Assembly (NCBI GenBank): GCA_018902385.1
Contig: JABSSW010000053.1
Span: forward strand, 248,001-312,000
Reading direction: 5' to 3'
Length of the DNA stretch: 64,000 nt
Origin: Physcia stellaris
Lineage: Eukaryota; Ascomycota; Lecanoromycetes; Caliciales; Physciaceae
Below, in pieces: positions 40,930-51,380 of this stretch; position 1 is the first letter of the stretch, and each line of letters starts with the position of its first letter. The notes under the pieces were generated by a model that ran no database searches, was not told where the DNA came from, and was given only the letters and a program-made list of their open reading frames with translations. Position numbers and translations under genes: made by a program.

Positions 40930-41146
40930 GTGACGAACGTGCATCGATTTTAATATCTGAAATTAACATTTGCAATCATTAAAATTAACATTTTTATTTT
41001 ATCACATGAAATGACAAAGTCGAAATTCGTTTATAATCAATTTTTTTACATATGTTTTGTCAGATTTTCATGTATTTGTTTTTCATTTCGATATTTTCGT
41101 GTAATTATGTAATAATATTATATTTCTGCATAGCATTTCACACATT
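40930..41146 (+). repeat. LTR copy C, truncated
   Basis: Matches the first 215 bp or so of LTR B, from TGTGACGAACGTGCATCGAT onward, then the similarity ends abruptly. Confidence 0.6.
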
Positions 41147-41689
41147 ATTTGTACGACGAAATTCAAAGACGTTTTTTTTCTTATTATTGAAATTCGAACA
41201 ATTGATTTATCAATAATAACGTTGTGAAAATGCAATCAAATAATCGATTTTTTTCTGATTCGAAATCAATCGATTCAAATTGAAATCGATATCACGTGTT
41301 TTATCGTTTTATCGCATTAAATTCAATTAGAAATCATGATATGTTTCGAAAATATGATCAAATGATTGCAATTTTCGCAATTGAAAATTTATATGTTTGA
41401 CATTTTTTTTTTTTTCGAATTTTCAATTGCGAATTGCGACATTTTTTTTCGATTTGATTAATTCAAATTCTGTTTAACGTTTCATTATCGAATTTATTGC
41501 GTCATACAGTTGTTTCGCATTTTGTATTTCAATCAAAAATCATTTATGATTTTCATTTATCTAGTCATAATTGTAAAGCAAAATGAGCGTATTTCAACGT
41601 CGCAAAAATAACAAAAATCGATTTATTATCGCAATAATTTTGAAGTTTCGAAAATTGCGTCGTTGTCAAATTTGTGTTCGTTTCGAATT

Positions 41690-42270
41690 TTGCAATCTTA
41701 TCAGATCTGATTTTAATTCTAAAAATTTTCGACAAAGTTTTTTTTAAAAAAACTTTCGAATTTATTTGTAATTATTATTAAGACAAACAAATTCGAAATT
41801 TCTTTAAAAAAAATTCTTTTCGAAACGATTTCAAGATTAGAATTGCATCTGATAAAATTGCGAAATAATTCGACATTTCGTCATTGCTTTGCGATTTCAC
41901 AGATTTCGCATCTTAATAACATTTGCATTCAATAAATAAAATTTACAATGAAAAATTCATATTGAAACACGAAATGAATTCTATTCAAATAATTAAAAAT
42001 ATCGAAAATCGATCGAATGCGCATGAAATTATGTTCGAAATCGCATTGAAACGTTGCAAACATTGTGAAAAATTGAATTTTTCGAAACGAAACGACGAGT
42101 TTTTGCAACGATGAAATTTTGAAAATTTCAAAACTATTGCGATAATGAATCGATTTTGATAATTGTTGAAACGTTGAAATGTGTTCATTCTGTTTTACAA
42201 CTTTGATTAAACAATTTGATATCATATGAAATTGTTGATTGCGATGCAACATATGCAACAATTGCACGAG
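41690..42270. repeat. Mutated relative of the right-edge sequence at 63,690-64,000
   Basis: Shares with 63,700-63,960 an AAAGTTTTTTTTAAAAAAAC palindrome, GATTTCGCA.CTTAATA and ATATCGAAAATCGA.CGA.TG. It is the decayed copy: positions that read CC or AG in the other copy are often TC or AA here. On the minus strand both encode an RSIFDIF-containing open frame. Family unknown. Confidence 0.65.
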
Positions 42271-43309
42271 CGCAAAAATTTTGATGATTGATAAAATGAA
42301 ATATAATCGATTTTCTTTTTGAAAACGTGAATTAAATATTGATTGAATTTATCGACTTTAAGCAATACGAACGCAAAATTGATCAGAATTTTTCTCGATC
42401 GATCATTCGCGTCAAGCGATTTTACTGAACATTTTTTTATAAATTGTGTTTTATTTCGTTTTCATCGATGTTCGAAACTTCATTCGAATAGAATTTCATT
42501 TCGTGTCATATGTTCATGCGTTAGTTTTTTCATTGTCTGATTGCTGTAAATGAACATCAATCGAAATTCGCTAAAATTAATATCAATTTGCGAAATTTCA
42601 TTTCGAGCAATTAAGCGCAATTCATTGTTGCGTTTATGAATTCGATTTTGATGAACATAAATTTCGTTTCGAAAAAAATGATGTTTAGTATCGAATCGAT
42701 CATTTATAATCAAAAATTTCAACGATGTCATGATTGATTTCGAAAATGATATATACGATTTTGAAACACGATGAAATCAAATCACAACGAAGTCTTGATT
42801 GTTTTCGCAAAAAAATCAAAAATTCGCAATTTTTTACATTATGTTGAATCATCAGATGAATTCGAATTTGATTGAAAAAAAATCAATGATCACAAAAATC
42901 AAATATTATTCGAATTTAGATTTTCAACATTCGTTCTTTTAAAAAGAAATTTATTTTTTTTCGAATCAAATTATGTTTGTATTTCATTATTTTGCATGAA
43001 GAGATTGATTGATTACAAAGAACACTTGTTCACGCATTTGAAAATGATGAATTTGTTGACTTGATATACGACTATCGATTTTGTTGACAGAGCTATTTCA
43101 CAATTATTGTTTAAATGATTGAGTTGATTTCGGTGTCATAATACTTATGCACGGCGTGATGTAAATTTTGAATTACACAGAATGTCGACAGCAGGCGGGA
43201 ATCATACCACTGGACTTATCATGTGGTTTCACAATTTTCAAGAAAGTTCATAAGCTATGTTCGTGATATGAATTTAGAGACTGATCTTATCAAAAAGCTG
43301 ACTCTTCCT

Positions 43310-44690
43310 AGGATGGCAGACTGTTGTTGCTTGGCAAGCTGCAGTTGCTTCGTCTAGCTATCTAGGTGGTACAATACTCCAATGATTACTCGTCTTGATT
43401 TATCCCGAGTACGGTTTTCAGCGCTGGCATGGCACTCTATTACTGTATGCCCTTGTTGCTATTAGTGTTTTCTCCAACACATTATTAGCTCGCCATCTTC
43501 CAAAGATTGAAGGCGCCATTCTCGGTTTCCACTTCGCAGGGATCTTCGTCATAATTATTCCCATATTTTAATTCTCTTCATGCTGGGCCGCTGAGGATGT
43601 CTTCACTCAGCTTCTGAGCCTCAGCGGTTACATGAATGATGATCTAGTATTCTTCATTGACCTCGTGACTACTGAACTTGCCTTCGTTGGTAAGTCTAAA
43701 TCGGATAAATGAGATTGACCCGAAAATACGACCTGGTACCGATGGAGCAGTACACATGTGTGAAGACATTCACAATGCATCTGCAGTCGTAGCCCATGCT
43801 TTAATATTCAGCGTCGCTATCAATGGACTCTTAGGATTTGCAGTCACTGTCGCGTTGTGCTTCTGTCTAGGGGATGTCGAGATGACTCTTGATTCACCGA
43901 CTGGCTATCCATTTTTAGAAATATTCTCCCGAGCTACAAACAACCTAGGAAGCGCAACGGCGATGGCGGTATTGATAGAGCTCCTTATCGTATGCTGTCA
44001 TATATCAGTCATGGCGGCTGCATCACGCATGATGTGGGCCTTTGCCAGGGATTTCGGCCTTCCTGGGTCACAGTATATCAACAGAGTGAGTCAACAATGC
44101 CTCTCTACGATATTTGAGTGATGAAGAAGAAAAATTTGGACCTGCGACGTCGTTCGTCTTTTCAGCAAATCCAATCTTTCATCTCCCCGGTCAGGAAAGA
44201 CTTCCATCGCAGATTGAATTTCACCGGAAAGATAGCAGCAAGTTGACGAAAGTTTCCAGGTCCACAAATCTTCCAAGCTCCCTATCTACTCCATATTCAC
44301 GACAGCGACAATAACGCTCCTTCTCGCTCTCATCAACATCGCCTCCACCGCGGCCTTCAATGCCTTTGTGTCTCTTGTCGCTCATGGTTTTCTGGGCTCC
44401 TACATGTTATCAATACTGTTCATCCTCTACTGTCGACTATCCCAATCTTCTGCCTTCCCTCCGCTGAAGTTCCGACCTTGGAAACTGGGACGCCTTTGGT
44501 CTTCCTACTAATACTGTAGTCTTGATCTAGGCGGCAGTAGCAACGTTCTTCAGCTTTCGGCCTACAGTTTGGTATGTCGATGCAAAAAGCATGAATGATA
44601 GCTCTCTGTTGTGGGGCGGGACAATACTCTTTAAGCTGGTCTACTATGTGGTACATAGGAACAAGGACTGCAAGGGCTCAAAGATTGAGA
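43310..44690 (+). pseudogene. GABA/amino-acid permease (APC family) pseudogene
   Basis: Relic of a membrane permease of the fungal GABA-permease/choline transporter type. Readable blocks, in order, are GWQT-like WQTVVAWQAAVASSSYLGG, PEYGFQRWHGTLLL, LPKIEGAILGFHFAG, TDGAVHMCEDIHNAS, SPTGYPFLEIFSRATNNLG, ISVMAAASRMMWAFARDFGL, then FNAFVSL and PTVWYVD segments to about 44,690. The N-terminal third is absent. There is an in-frame TAA at 43,569-43,571; the GTAAGT donor at 43,690 lacks an AG acceptor before GATGGAGCAG; and later blocks fall in different frames. Composition is normal, so this gene died by ordinary decay beside the AT-rich block. Confidence 0.85.
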
Positions 44691-44699
44691 CAAGCGTTG

Positions 44700-45899
44700 T
44701 CCAAGGGTCCAGAGGGGTCCAAGATTTCCGATACTGCACGACACGCTATACTTGATGAAAAGGTGATTTGGCGAAGACTCTGGACTCGGTCAATGAAATC
44801 CTGACAAACTCGACTACGGCGTCAGACAACGTGAATGGATGATGATATGTGTCTCATTCGAGTGAAGAACTCCAAATACCTACTTGCATTTGACCTGGGG
44901 AATGATTCTCTATCGATAATTTCGCAGCATTGGTCATAAAAGTCTATGGTGGTAAGTGAAAGTTGCTGGTGTGAACCATGAAACTACCATACATCTAACA
45001 ACGACAATGACGTCGCTAGGGAAAAAGGTTCTTTGTATTATTGTTACATGTTCCTATTCTGAACCGTATCGGAATGCGATAGTGTGAAACAAAATGAGCG
45101 GGGAATACCTTCGATGATCCCATGAGGTTGGAGACGAGAACATTGCCCGAAATCTACCGCATTCCGTTTCTTTTCCCAATAAGTGAGATTTTTCCCAATA
45201 AGTGAGATTTTTTTGTGGAAATGTTTGACTCCGAGACAATATGCCTGCCAAAGATGCAGAATTCTTCTACATCATTCGTACTTCCATTTTGATCTGACTC
45301 TAGGTGCTGCTTCGCTCGAGGGGACAATCTTCCGAGTCTTCTGCATGCCAGACTGTATATCACAGACCAACCGCAGCCTCAGTTCAAACAGGTATTATGG
45401 CCACCTCTTTAGCAGGACATTTGATCATCAAAGTTCATCCATTGATCAAGAAGCGAAACTGGAATAAGATCCTAATTAAAGGCGAGCCTGAGCGCAGTGT
45501 TTCTCGAGTCAGCATTTCGACAACTGAGAAAAAAGACAGTTTATTCGACTGAATGCGACCTACTGTATCTGCCATCGACCGGAAAATTTTGCAACTGCAT
45601 GCGTCTTCTGGTCGGGACTACGTGCAGCACTATGCTTCTATTTCAACCAACCACTCAACTCTCAAAGATGGCAAACTATGTGTCGTGAATTTCGCTTACC
45701 CCACTCCTCCACAGTAATTCAGAGTTTTAGATAAAGACAGTTTTGCAGAGCTAGGTCATATGGACATAGTGGTTGGTTCTGAGATATGTCGAGGGTCCGG
45801 AACGCTGGACGCAAAATACCTGGGATCACTCAAGCGAAGAACACCTGTTCTCCTAGAGCACCAATAAAGTAACGCAAAGGATGTAACATTTGATTTTAC
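44700..45899. other. Intergenic DNA with no supported gene
   Basis: Normal composition. Open frames up to 94 codons lie on both strands without recognisable motifs. A 19-bp unit CCCAATAAGTGAGATTTTT is directly repeated twice at about 45,176-45,213. Confidence 0.5.
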
Positions 45900-45998
45900 T
45901 TAGTAAAGCTCGTATCCAGCAGTAAGTCCATACCCTCGGTCGGGAATTATTCCCTTGGGCAGAATCGTCGCAGTCCCATATCTCCAGACATGCAGCAT
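45900..45998 (-). pseudogene. C-terminal relic of a paralogue of the neighbouring pore-former gene
   Basis: The minus strand encodes a short tail with RYGTATILPKGI and GLTAGYELY before a stop. It matches in order the RWEGTLKNPPKGVTAG tail of the gene at 46,060-47,199. The rest of the gene is not recognisable, so I treat it as a fossil fragment from a local duplication. Confidence 0.35.
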
Positions 45999-46059
45999 TC
46001 CCCTACTCCTTCTATGTACATGCAAAGGAAATAATATTTGAAACTGAAGAGAAAAACCC

Positions 46060-47199
46060 TTAACCGGCAGTAACTCCCTTAGGGGGATTCTTCAAAGTCC
46101 CTTCCCATCTGATAGGCTGATTCACGTCCACGCACGAAGCATCTGCTTGAGAGTACTGCACAGTTTTCAGCTCCCCTTTCTCCTGATAGGAGACATCGTT
46201 CCCATCCACGAGCTTCAGCGTCACGGTAGAAGTATAAGGGAAATTACCCTCTCCCTTCTGGTAAAATATCTTGCACTCTTTGCCATGACCAGGTTGCAGC
46301 GGGATGGGCCCCACGGTGTTAGTGATGGTTATGGTGTCCGTTTTAGTCGTAGCTTTGCTGGTGGAATGCTCGACGGACCACTCGAATCCACCGGTGATTT
46401 TGGCGCCAATGCCAAAGGGTTCGGCCTCTACCTCAACGGACATGGACATTCCAAACTTGCCGGTTGTGGTCTGGGTCCAGGTGGTGGATGTGGTCACTGC
46501 ATCGGCGCCGGCCACCGTGAAGGGAACCGGACCAGTGCTGTTGCTTGGGTTGCCGAATGTACTATCGATGATGTAGACGGGAGCGATGTTGGTGGAGGTT
46601 CCGGATGGATCGGGGTCGAATTTGACGTCTCCGATTTCAATGTGGTCAACTTTGGCTCCTAGATAGAGAAAAGCGATACTTTCGAGGTATTTATCGCCTG
46701 TGTAGCCGAATGCTCCCACGAGCAGGCCGCCGCCAATATTTGCGACGTATCCATCATTTGGCTTGGGCATTCCGACGTCGAATTCTTGCTTATCTGTCTT
46801 GATGTAGATATGTCCAAGATGTTGACCTTTACCGTTACCCCATAATCTTGCTGATTGGACCAGTTCTCCAGGAGCAATATTTAGGTTATCAGTCCTGCCA
46901 TTGCCTTGATTGCCATACGTAACGGATGTTCCACTTGAGAAAGTGAGTGCGACACCAAAGATCCCTTTATCATCTGACCAGACTTCTAGTCCACTTAGGA
47001 CCTCACCAGAAGATTGAAGCCTGTTTTCACAGAAGTAAGTGCCGCCATCGCCGCCTACCCATTGAGCTGGAGCCAGGCCTCCGGCATGACAAGCGTCATC
47101 GCGCTTTGTGAGTGTAAGCCTCTCTGTTGGCAGCACAGCGGTCAGTGCGGAAGTAGCGAATATTGATGTACGGATGAAGGGCAGATGTGCAAATCGCAT
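46060..47199 (-). CDS. Secreted jacalin-like/aerolysin-like pore-forming-type protein
   Basis: Single-exon gene of 379 aa, starting at the ATG at 47,199 (the frame extends upstream only to a GTG). Residues 1-24 form a signal peptide, followed by a short pro-region ending in Lys-Arg (32-33), a Kex2-type site, so the mature chain starts DDACHAGG. Residues about 40-190 look like a jacalin-type lectin fold (Gly-rich WVGGDGGTYF; GNGRTDNLN; YLESIAFLYLG). Residues about 215-375 are Ser/Thr-rich alternating strands (TTWTQTTTGKFGMSMSVEVE, GGFEWSVEHSTSKATTKTDT), typical of the aerolysin-type beta-pore module. Four cysteines are seen. Known relatives with this architecture bind glycans and oligomerise on membranes; activity here is inferred. 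It appears intact. A relic of a paralogue lies just downstream. Confidence 0.7.
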   Translation of the reverse strand: MRFAHLPFIRTSIFATSALTAVLPTERLTLTKRDDACHAGGLAPAQWVGGDGGTYFCENRLQSSGEVLSGLEVWSDDKGIFGVALTFSSGTSVTYGNQGNGRTDNLNIAPGELVQSARLWGNGKGQHLGHIYIKTDKQEFDVGMPKPNDGYVANIGGGLLVGAFGYTGDKYLESIAFLYLGAKVDHIEIGDVKFDPDPSGTSTNIAPVYIIDSTFGNPSNSTGPVPFTVAGADAVTTSTTWTQTTTGKFGMSMSVEVEAEPFGIGAKITGGFEWSVEHSTSKATTKTDTITITNTVGPIPLQPGHGKECKIFYQKGEGNFPYTSTVTLKLVDGNDVSYQEKGELKTVQYSQADASCVDVNQPIRWEGTLKNPPKGVTAG

Positions 47200-49483
47200 G
47201 ATGGCGAGTTTTAGGGGTCGGCTAGGCACGGTTCGACAATGATAATGTGAAGCTTAGCGTTCCACTCTATTATGTGGTGTGGTTGCAAAGAGTACGACGT
47301 TGCTGAAGTCCGAGGAACACTAAGATTTCCTTGCTTGTAGCTGTACGAATGAGCCAGATCCTGATGGCGAGAGGAAGTGAGAATTGTATGACCTTTTATG
47401 TCCAGTGCTGAGGCTCTCAATCCTCAGCAGGACTCAGCGATGATACTGGCGCAGCATTAGAGCAATACTCCGTGTAATTTGCTTTACGCCTGAGGGTTTT
47501 GGCCGCCTTCGTCCGCAGTCCAGCCACTAATTTGGTGTTGGATAACGCGGAACCTATCGAAGGTGTACTATTATTGATCAGCATGATGCAAGCCTGATTG
47601 AATGCGAAGCATTGGATTAAGGAGCTTAGTAGCACATCAGTATCGGGAGAATTACAGAATAGGGTAAATGAAACATGAGGGGTCTGGGTTCGCCCAGTGA
47701 ACTCTGATGTCTCGGATGGCTTGCAGAGCATAGCCTCTGAATACCGCCAGACATGTTTCCGGTTTGGTCTACGGCGTAGACTCTTCACACATAGGCTTTG
47801 CCCTTCAGGTGGGTTCCAGGGCAACTTTTTCAAGTATTAAAGTTATAAGTTGAATGCGCTCCTTTGGAAAAAAGCCACCGCTCAAAAGCCAGCTAATCCT
47901 CTGAGTTAGGATTGAACATAATGGACACGGCGAGGCTTCCAAAACTGCAAAGATGGAGTCTACTCAGGTCAGCGCGATGGCCACAGCCTCGCAGTGCATA
48001 CAAAAGTCCCCCACAATGTAAGATTTTACATTGAAACAGCCAGTAGATGGGGGCGAGGTCCAGTCATAAGCTCTTCAATTTAATCAAAGGCTCTGTGGCA
48101 ACGAGCTGTACATTTGTGGCCAAGATGTTCGATTCCATTCGCGACTACATGTCCAGTAGCAGCATCTCGCCATCGCATAGTCCCTCGAGTCATCGCTTGC
48201 CCATTCTCGGGTGTGAAGTGCATTTTGAATGAATTGAAGTTGAAGAGGCAGAGATCGAGCGCTCATGTCCGCTAATAGATCAAGGATCGTTTGGGTGAAA
48301 CCTGCAGATTTTCGGGGTTGGAAACGGACCCCACGGTATCCTTGTCTTCTCGGACCAAGTGCCACAGTCATACAATATAGGAGAAAGACAGCTGAGTTCA
48401 AGGATCGATCGGTGTTTCTTAGAATCGCAGCGTCGTCAAAAAGCTCCCTTCTTACCAGCCGTTGTCAAGACATGTCAAGGATGATGGATTGATCTTGTGC
48501 TCTCGGACAGCTACTTGCAGCAGGATTAGCGAACCGCGGCGGGCAGCCGTTGCGGTCCGGTTTCAGCCGCTTCTAGCCGAGGATCAGCCTAATAATACAT
48601 GAGCACAAGCCCTCGCAAAGCCCCTTTCTGAACCGTGCAGTCTCAACGAGCATAGACCCACATGGATCCGTGTTGATATACGGGGATGGTGTGCGCTGAA
48701 GAGCCAGTGGCATAAGGAACGTTTCCCAGGGGTCCCTATTGCATGGACGGCTTAGTAACTAAACCGAGTCAGTCGGGCTAACCCTACACTCTCTAAAGTT
48801 CCATCGCTTGTTCCAAGAAAGGAGTTCCTTATCTCTATGCCGGTGCTGACATTGATCAGTATCCGTATTAGTGAACTGATTGAGCCATCAGCTGCATGAG
48901 TAATCGGCGCTGCGAGGCTAACGCAGTGACCGAGAAGGCACAGGAATCCGATTACGCTTAAGAGAATCGCAACGAAAAGACCGAATCCGTGTCTATTGTC
49001 TCGGACGTTTTGCGCAATGACGGAAAACGATTCAAGAATGAATATATTACAGAGTTGCTTAACTTAGAAGGCATGGCATTGAGCTTGCTTTCCAACCAGA
49101 TCATTGGCAGGTGCTTTGCACCCGCCTCATCGTATTTTGGTGGCGGCTCGGCGTGAAAAAAGTCATAAGGTGCTTGTATCTATGTCGCTTCTCGTTCTTT
49201 CATAACAACTTTTTACACATTCACATGAGAACATCATTCCAAATCAACAACTTGTATCAGATTGTCGTCATGTTTTAATCTTTGAGAATTCCTCGACTGA
49301 TAAAACTGTTAAAGAAAGAAACAATTATTGTGTTCCTTACTTTGCTAAGCAGCACTATGAGACACCGTTGAGCTACATCATCGCGCTTCATAATTACGTG
49401 TTCTCGCTTCGGTTCACATCTATCGGGCACATCGGAGATAGATTCTGCAAGCACAGCTAAAATGGTGTACATCATGACTCGGA
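47200..49483. other. Intergenic DNA, no supported gene
   Basis: Normal-composition 2.3 kb that should include the upstream region of the pore-former gene. The longest frame (minus, 47,417-47,833, 138 codons, no ATG at its head) shows no family motif. Nothing else is recognised; small spliced genes cannot be excluded. Confidence 0.4.
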
Positions 49484-50137
49484 TCAATGCAGGTCGTCTT
49501 CCGCCAATGGCCCCTCAGGTAATGGTTCTCTTACTATCAACGTGGTTTCATTGCCGAGCTGCCCCACTGCTCTGATCACCTCTCCAGCTCTCGCAGCACT
49601 CAATATGGGTGGCACATACTGTATTCGCGTTAATTTTGCCCACACGCTTCTCTGCTCACTACTAGCTGGATATTCGATTCCAATTTTGGCCTGACCCATC
49701 AAACAGCCCCAATAGACAGCGGATCCTGCCGTCACTAGATCACTCAGTCGAAAGGTATCGATTTCATAGATGTCGAGAGGGTCGACATCAACTTCTACAG
49801 CGCAGAGATTAGGGGGCTGTCTGCCTTCGATTTGGAACAGCTTAGGGAGGTTCTCGGTTGTCCTTGTGGTTGCAAGATGGCGGCCCCAAGAGCGCTCATT
49901 ATTTTCGTAAGGGCGAGAAGAGACCCACGAGATTCCAGCAATCACGGCACGGCCTGAAATTGTCGAAGTGAGCTTTTGTGCATTGAGGTAATGTAGTAAC
50001 CAACAAATACAGATGAGACTTCTATGAAAATATGGCTTACAGTCTCGTCTTGCGGGAAGAAGATCATCTGGTGGGAAGCAGCGCAGGCTCCGAGAGACGG
50101 AAAAGAACAGAAGCAGCGTTATCAGTTTGATGATCAT
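49484..50137 (-). CDS. Small secreted cysteine-containing protein, 188 aa
   Basis: Two-exon gene: exon 1 is 50,137-50,041 and exon 2 is 49,953-49,484. The 87-bp intron (GTAAGC donor, TTTCAG acceptor) restores one frame of 189 codons including the stop. Residues 1-18 (MIIKLITLLLFFSVSRSL) are a signal peptide. The mature part begins RCFPPDDLLPARRDC and carries four cysteines in all (about 20, 33, and two in the CAVEVDVDP and YWGCLMGQ segments), suggesting disulphides. The pattern W.RHL..T...NLP, then CAVEVDVDPLDIYEIDTFRL, resembles a widespread family of fungal secreted proteins of unknown function that I know only as hypothetical. It lies between two pore-former-type genes on the same strand. 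An effector or cell-surface role is possible but unproven. Confidence 0.75.
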   Translation of the reverse strand: MIIKLITLLLFFSVSRSLRCFPPDDLLPARRDCKPYFHRSLICICWLLHYLNAQKLTSTISGRAVIAGISWVSSRPYENNERSWGRHLATTRTTENLPKLFQIEGRQPPNLCAVEVDVDPLDIYEIDTFRLSDLVTAGSAVYWGCLMGQAKIGIEYPASSEQRSVWAKLTRIQYVPPILSAARAGEVIRAVGQLGNETTLIVREPLPEGPLAEDDLH

Positions 50138-51380
50138 CTCGGGGCAACCTGAGGCGTGCAGTGAAACAAATAGGCGCTATGATAACATGGGGCTTTCAAC
50201 AAATATTGAGAAAGCGATCCAAATGCCCAAGTTTAGCATTGCTCGAGATTATTCTGGTGCTCTCTAGGAAATGACGTGATATCTAGCCGCCGTGTGAAAT
50301 TATGCGCATGCTTTCCGACCATAGAAATCTCCACTACTTCACAACGTGCATGAATTGGAACGGTACATCTGCGCTGTTCTCTTTTCGCTCTATGCGCCTT
50401 CAGAGAGCACCCTGTGGAACCCTCGGAGTCGTGAGCAAGCAACTCCGCGACTGTCGAGCAGATCTCAAGCGGAGCTTTAAGATTACGGACGAGTGTCCGA
50501 AAGCAACTGGCTGTCATTATTCAGACGATGGAAGTTTTGGCGCTCGCAATAAATCACCGCGAATCTTTCTGGGAGAGACTTATGAGACGTCAAACACAGT
50601 GTGATATTTTTGAAATTGGTCTTCCTCCACAGACCTATCCTCCATCATCACCACTGAATTGGTGTCAGAGTTTTTACCCACTCGTTGTTCCTCTCGTTGT
50701 CCCCGGAGCCAAATGCACGCTTCAAAGCCCCGGTGCCAGAGTCGCAATTTTCTAAAAGCGCGTCTGCGTCTGCCTCTTGGCGCCCTTGTGTACTGCCCCA
50801 TTATCCATCCCTCGCAAATGGCCCAAGCATGCAGGTGTTCTCTTCCATTACCCTAATTATGATAATACTAGTACTTCTTCCCAGATTGGTAACCACAGGT
50901 ACCCTGCGACGAGGGCATACGAGGATAGCGCGTAGGAAAGCGTGTCCAGAGGAGTGAGCTTACTGCAAGGCTGTGATAAGCTTTGATACACCAACTAATA
51001 AAGGAAGAGACGAATGATATGATGGAGGATGGGATTGGAATTTCTAAAGGCGTGCACGGAGCCGGAAGAAAAGATCTGAGTGGGTCGGAAATGTGGAGCG
51101 TCAAATATGTGCGACAATATCGAATGCTATAGAATGAAAAGGAGCATCGTGCTAAAACATCGGAACGAAGGAGGACGTACAACAGAAAGTCTTGTGCACT
51201 GAAAACAGCTGAAATTCCATTAAATCCGGAACAATGCTCGCCTGCAGAAGATATCCCGCCATCCACGACGCCGGTAAAAAAAAATTAGACGTTTTTTTCA
51301 CGTCACGCCAGCGACAAAAGAAAAGACCCAGGCGCCCAATTAGACTTGTAGGATTACTTCCTCCAAATGGTGCTGAAGAA
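50138..51380. other. Intergenic DNA, no supported gene
   Basis: Upstream region of the small secreted protein gene and 3' flank of the next gene. Just beyond the stop at 51,381 a 27-bp unit containing ACTTCCTCCAAAT.GTGC is repeated (51,357 and 51,384), so the last codons of the upstream gene are part of a small duplication. Open frames here lack motifs. Confidence 0.45.

Larger units (their letters stand above)
9994..43150. repeat. AT-rich block 1: hypermutated nested transposon graveyard
   Basis: About 33 kb of very AT-rich sequence with sharp edges against normal DNA. From about 10.2 to 34 kb the dinucleotides CC, GG, CT and AG are nearly absent while CG, CA and TG persist. From 34 to 43 kb AG, CT and some GG are still present, so the load is lower there. 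Recognisable contents are listed separately (fossil LTR elements, duplicated 3-kb repeats, zinc-finger relics). Open frames here are short and arise by chance or from decayed elements; none is a credible host gene. Stretches not listed separately (10,186-11,480, 25,100-26,380, 34,340-35,528, 36,078-37,140, 41,147-41,690, 42,270-43,150) hold nothing I can name. Confidence 0.9.

Noticed and set aside
10000-43000. Many open frames of 60-180 codons in the AT-rich block as host genes
   Set aside because: Composition is Lys/Asn/Ile/Phe-rich, they are short and lack starts and splice signals. The few recognisable ones are relics of retroelement proteins.
10000-43000. Mitochondrial or plastid origin of the AT-rich block
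   Set aside because: It shares repeats with the second block, contains nuclear Gypsy relics, and joins ordinary nuclear genes on both sides. No organelle genes are present.
9994-43150. The whole 33-kb block as one giant TIR element
   Set aside because: Only the left terminus was found. No matching inverted end occurs near 43 kb, and the contents are independent retroelements.
46147-46662. Forward-strand frame of 171 codons opposite the jacalin/aerolysin-like gene
   Set aside because: It is the antisense shadow of a better-supported gene and has no family resemblance of its own.
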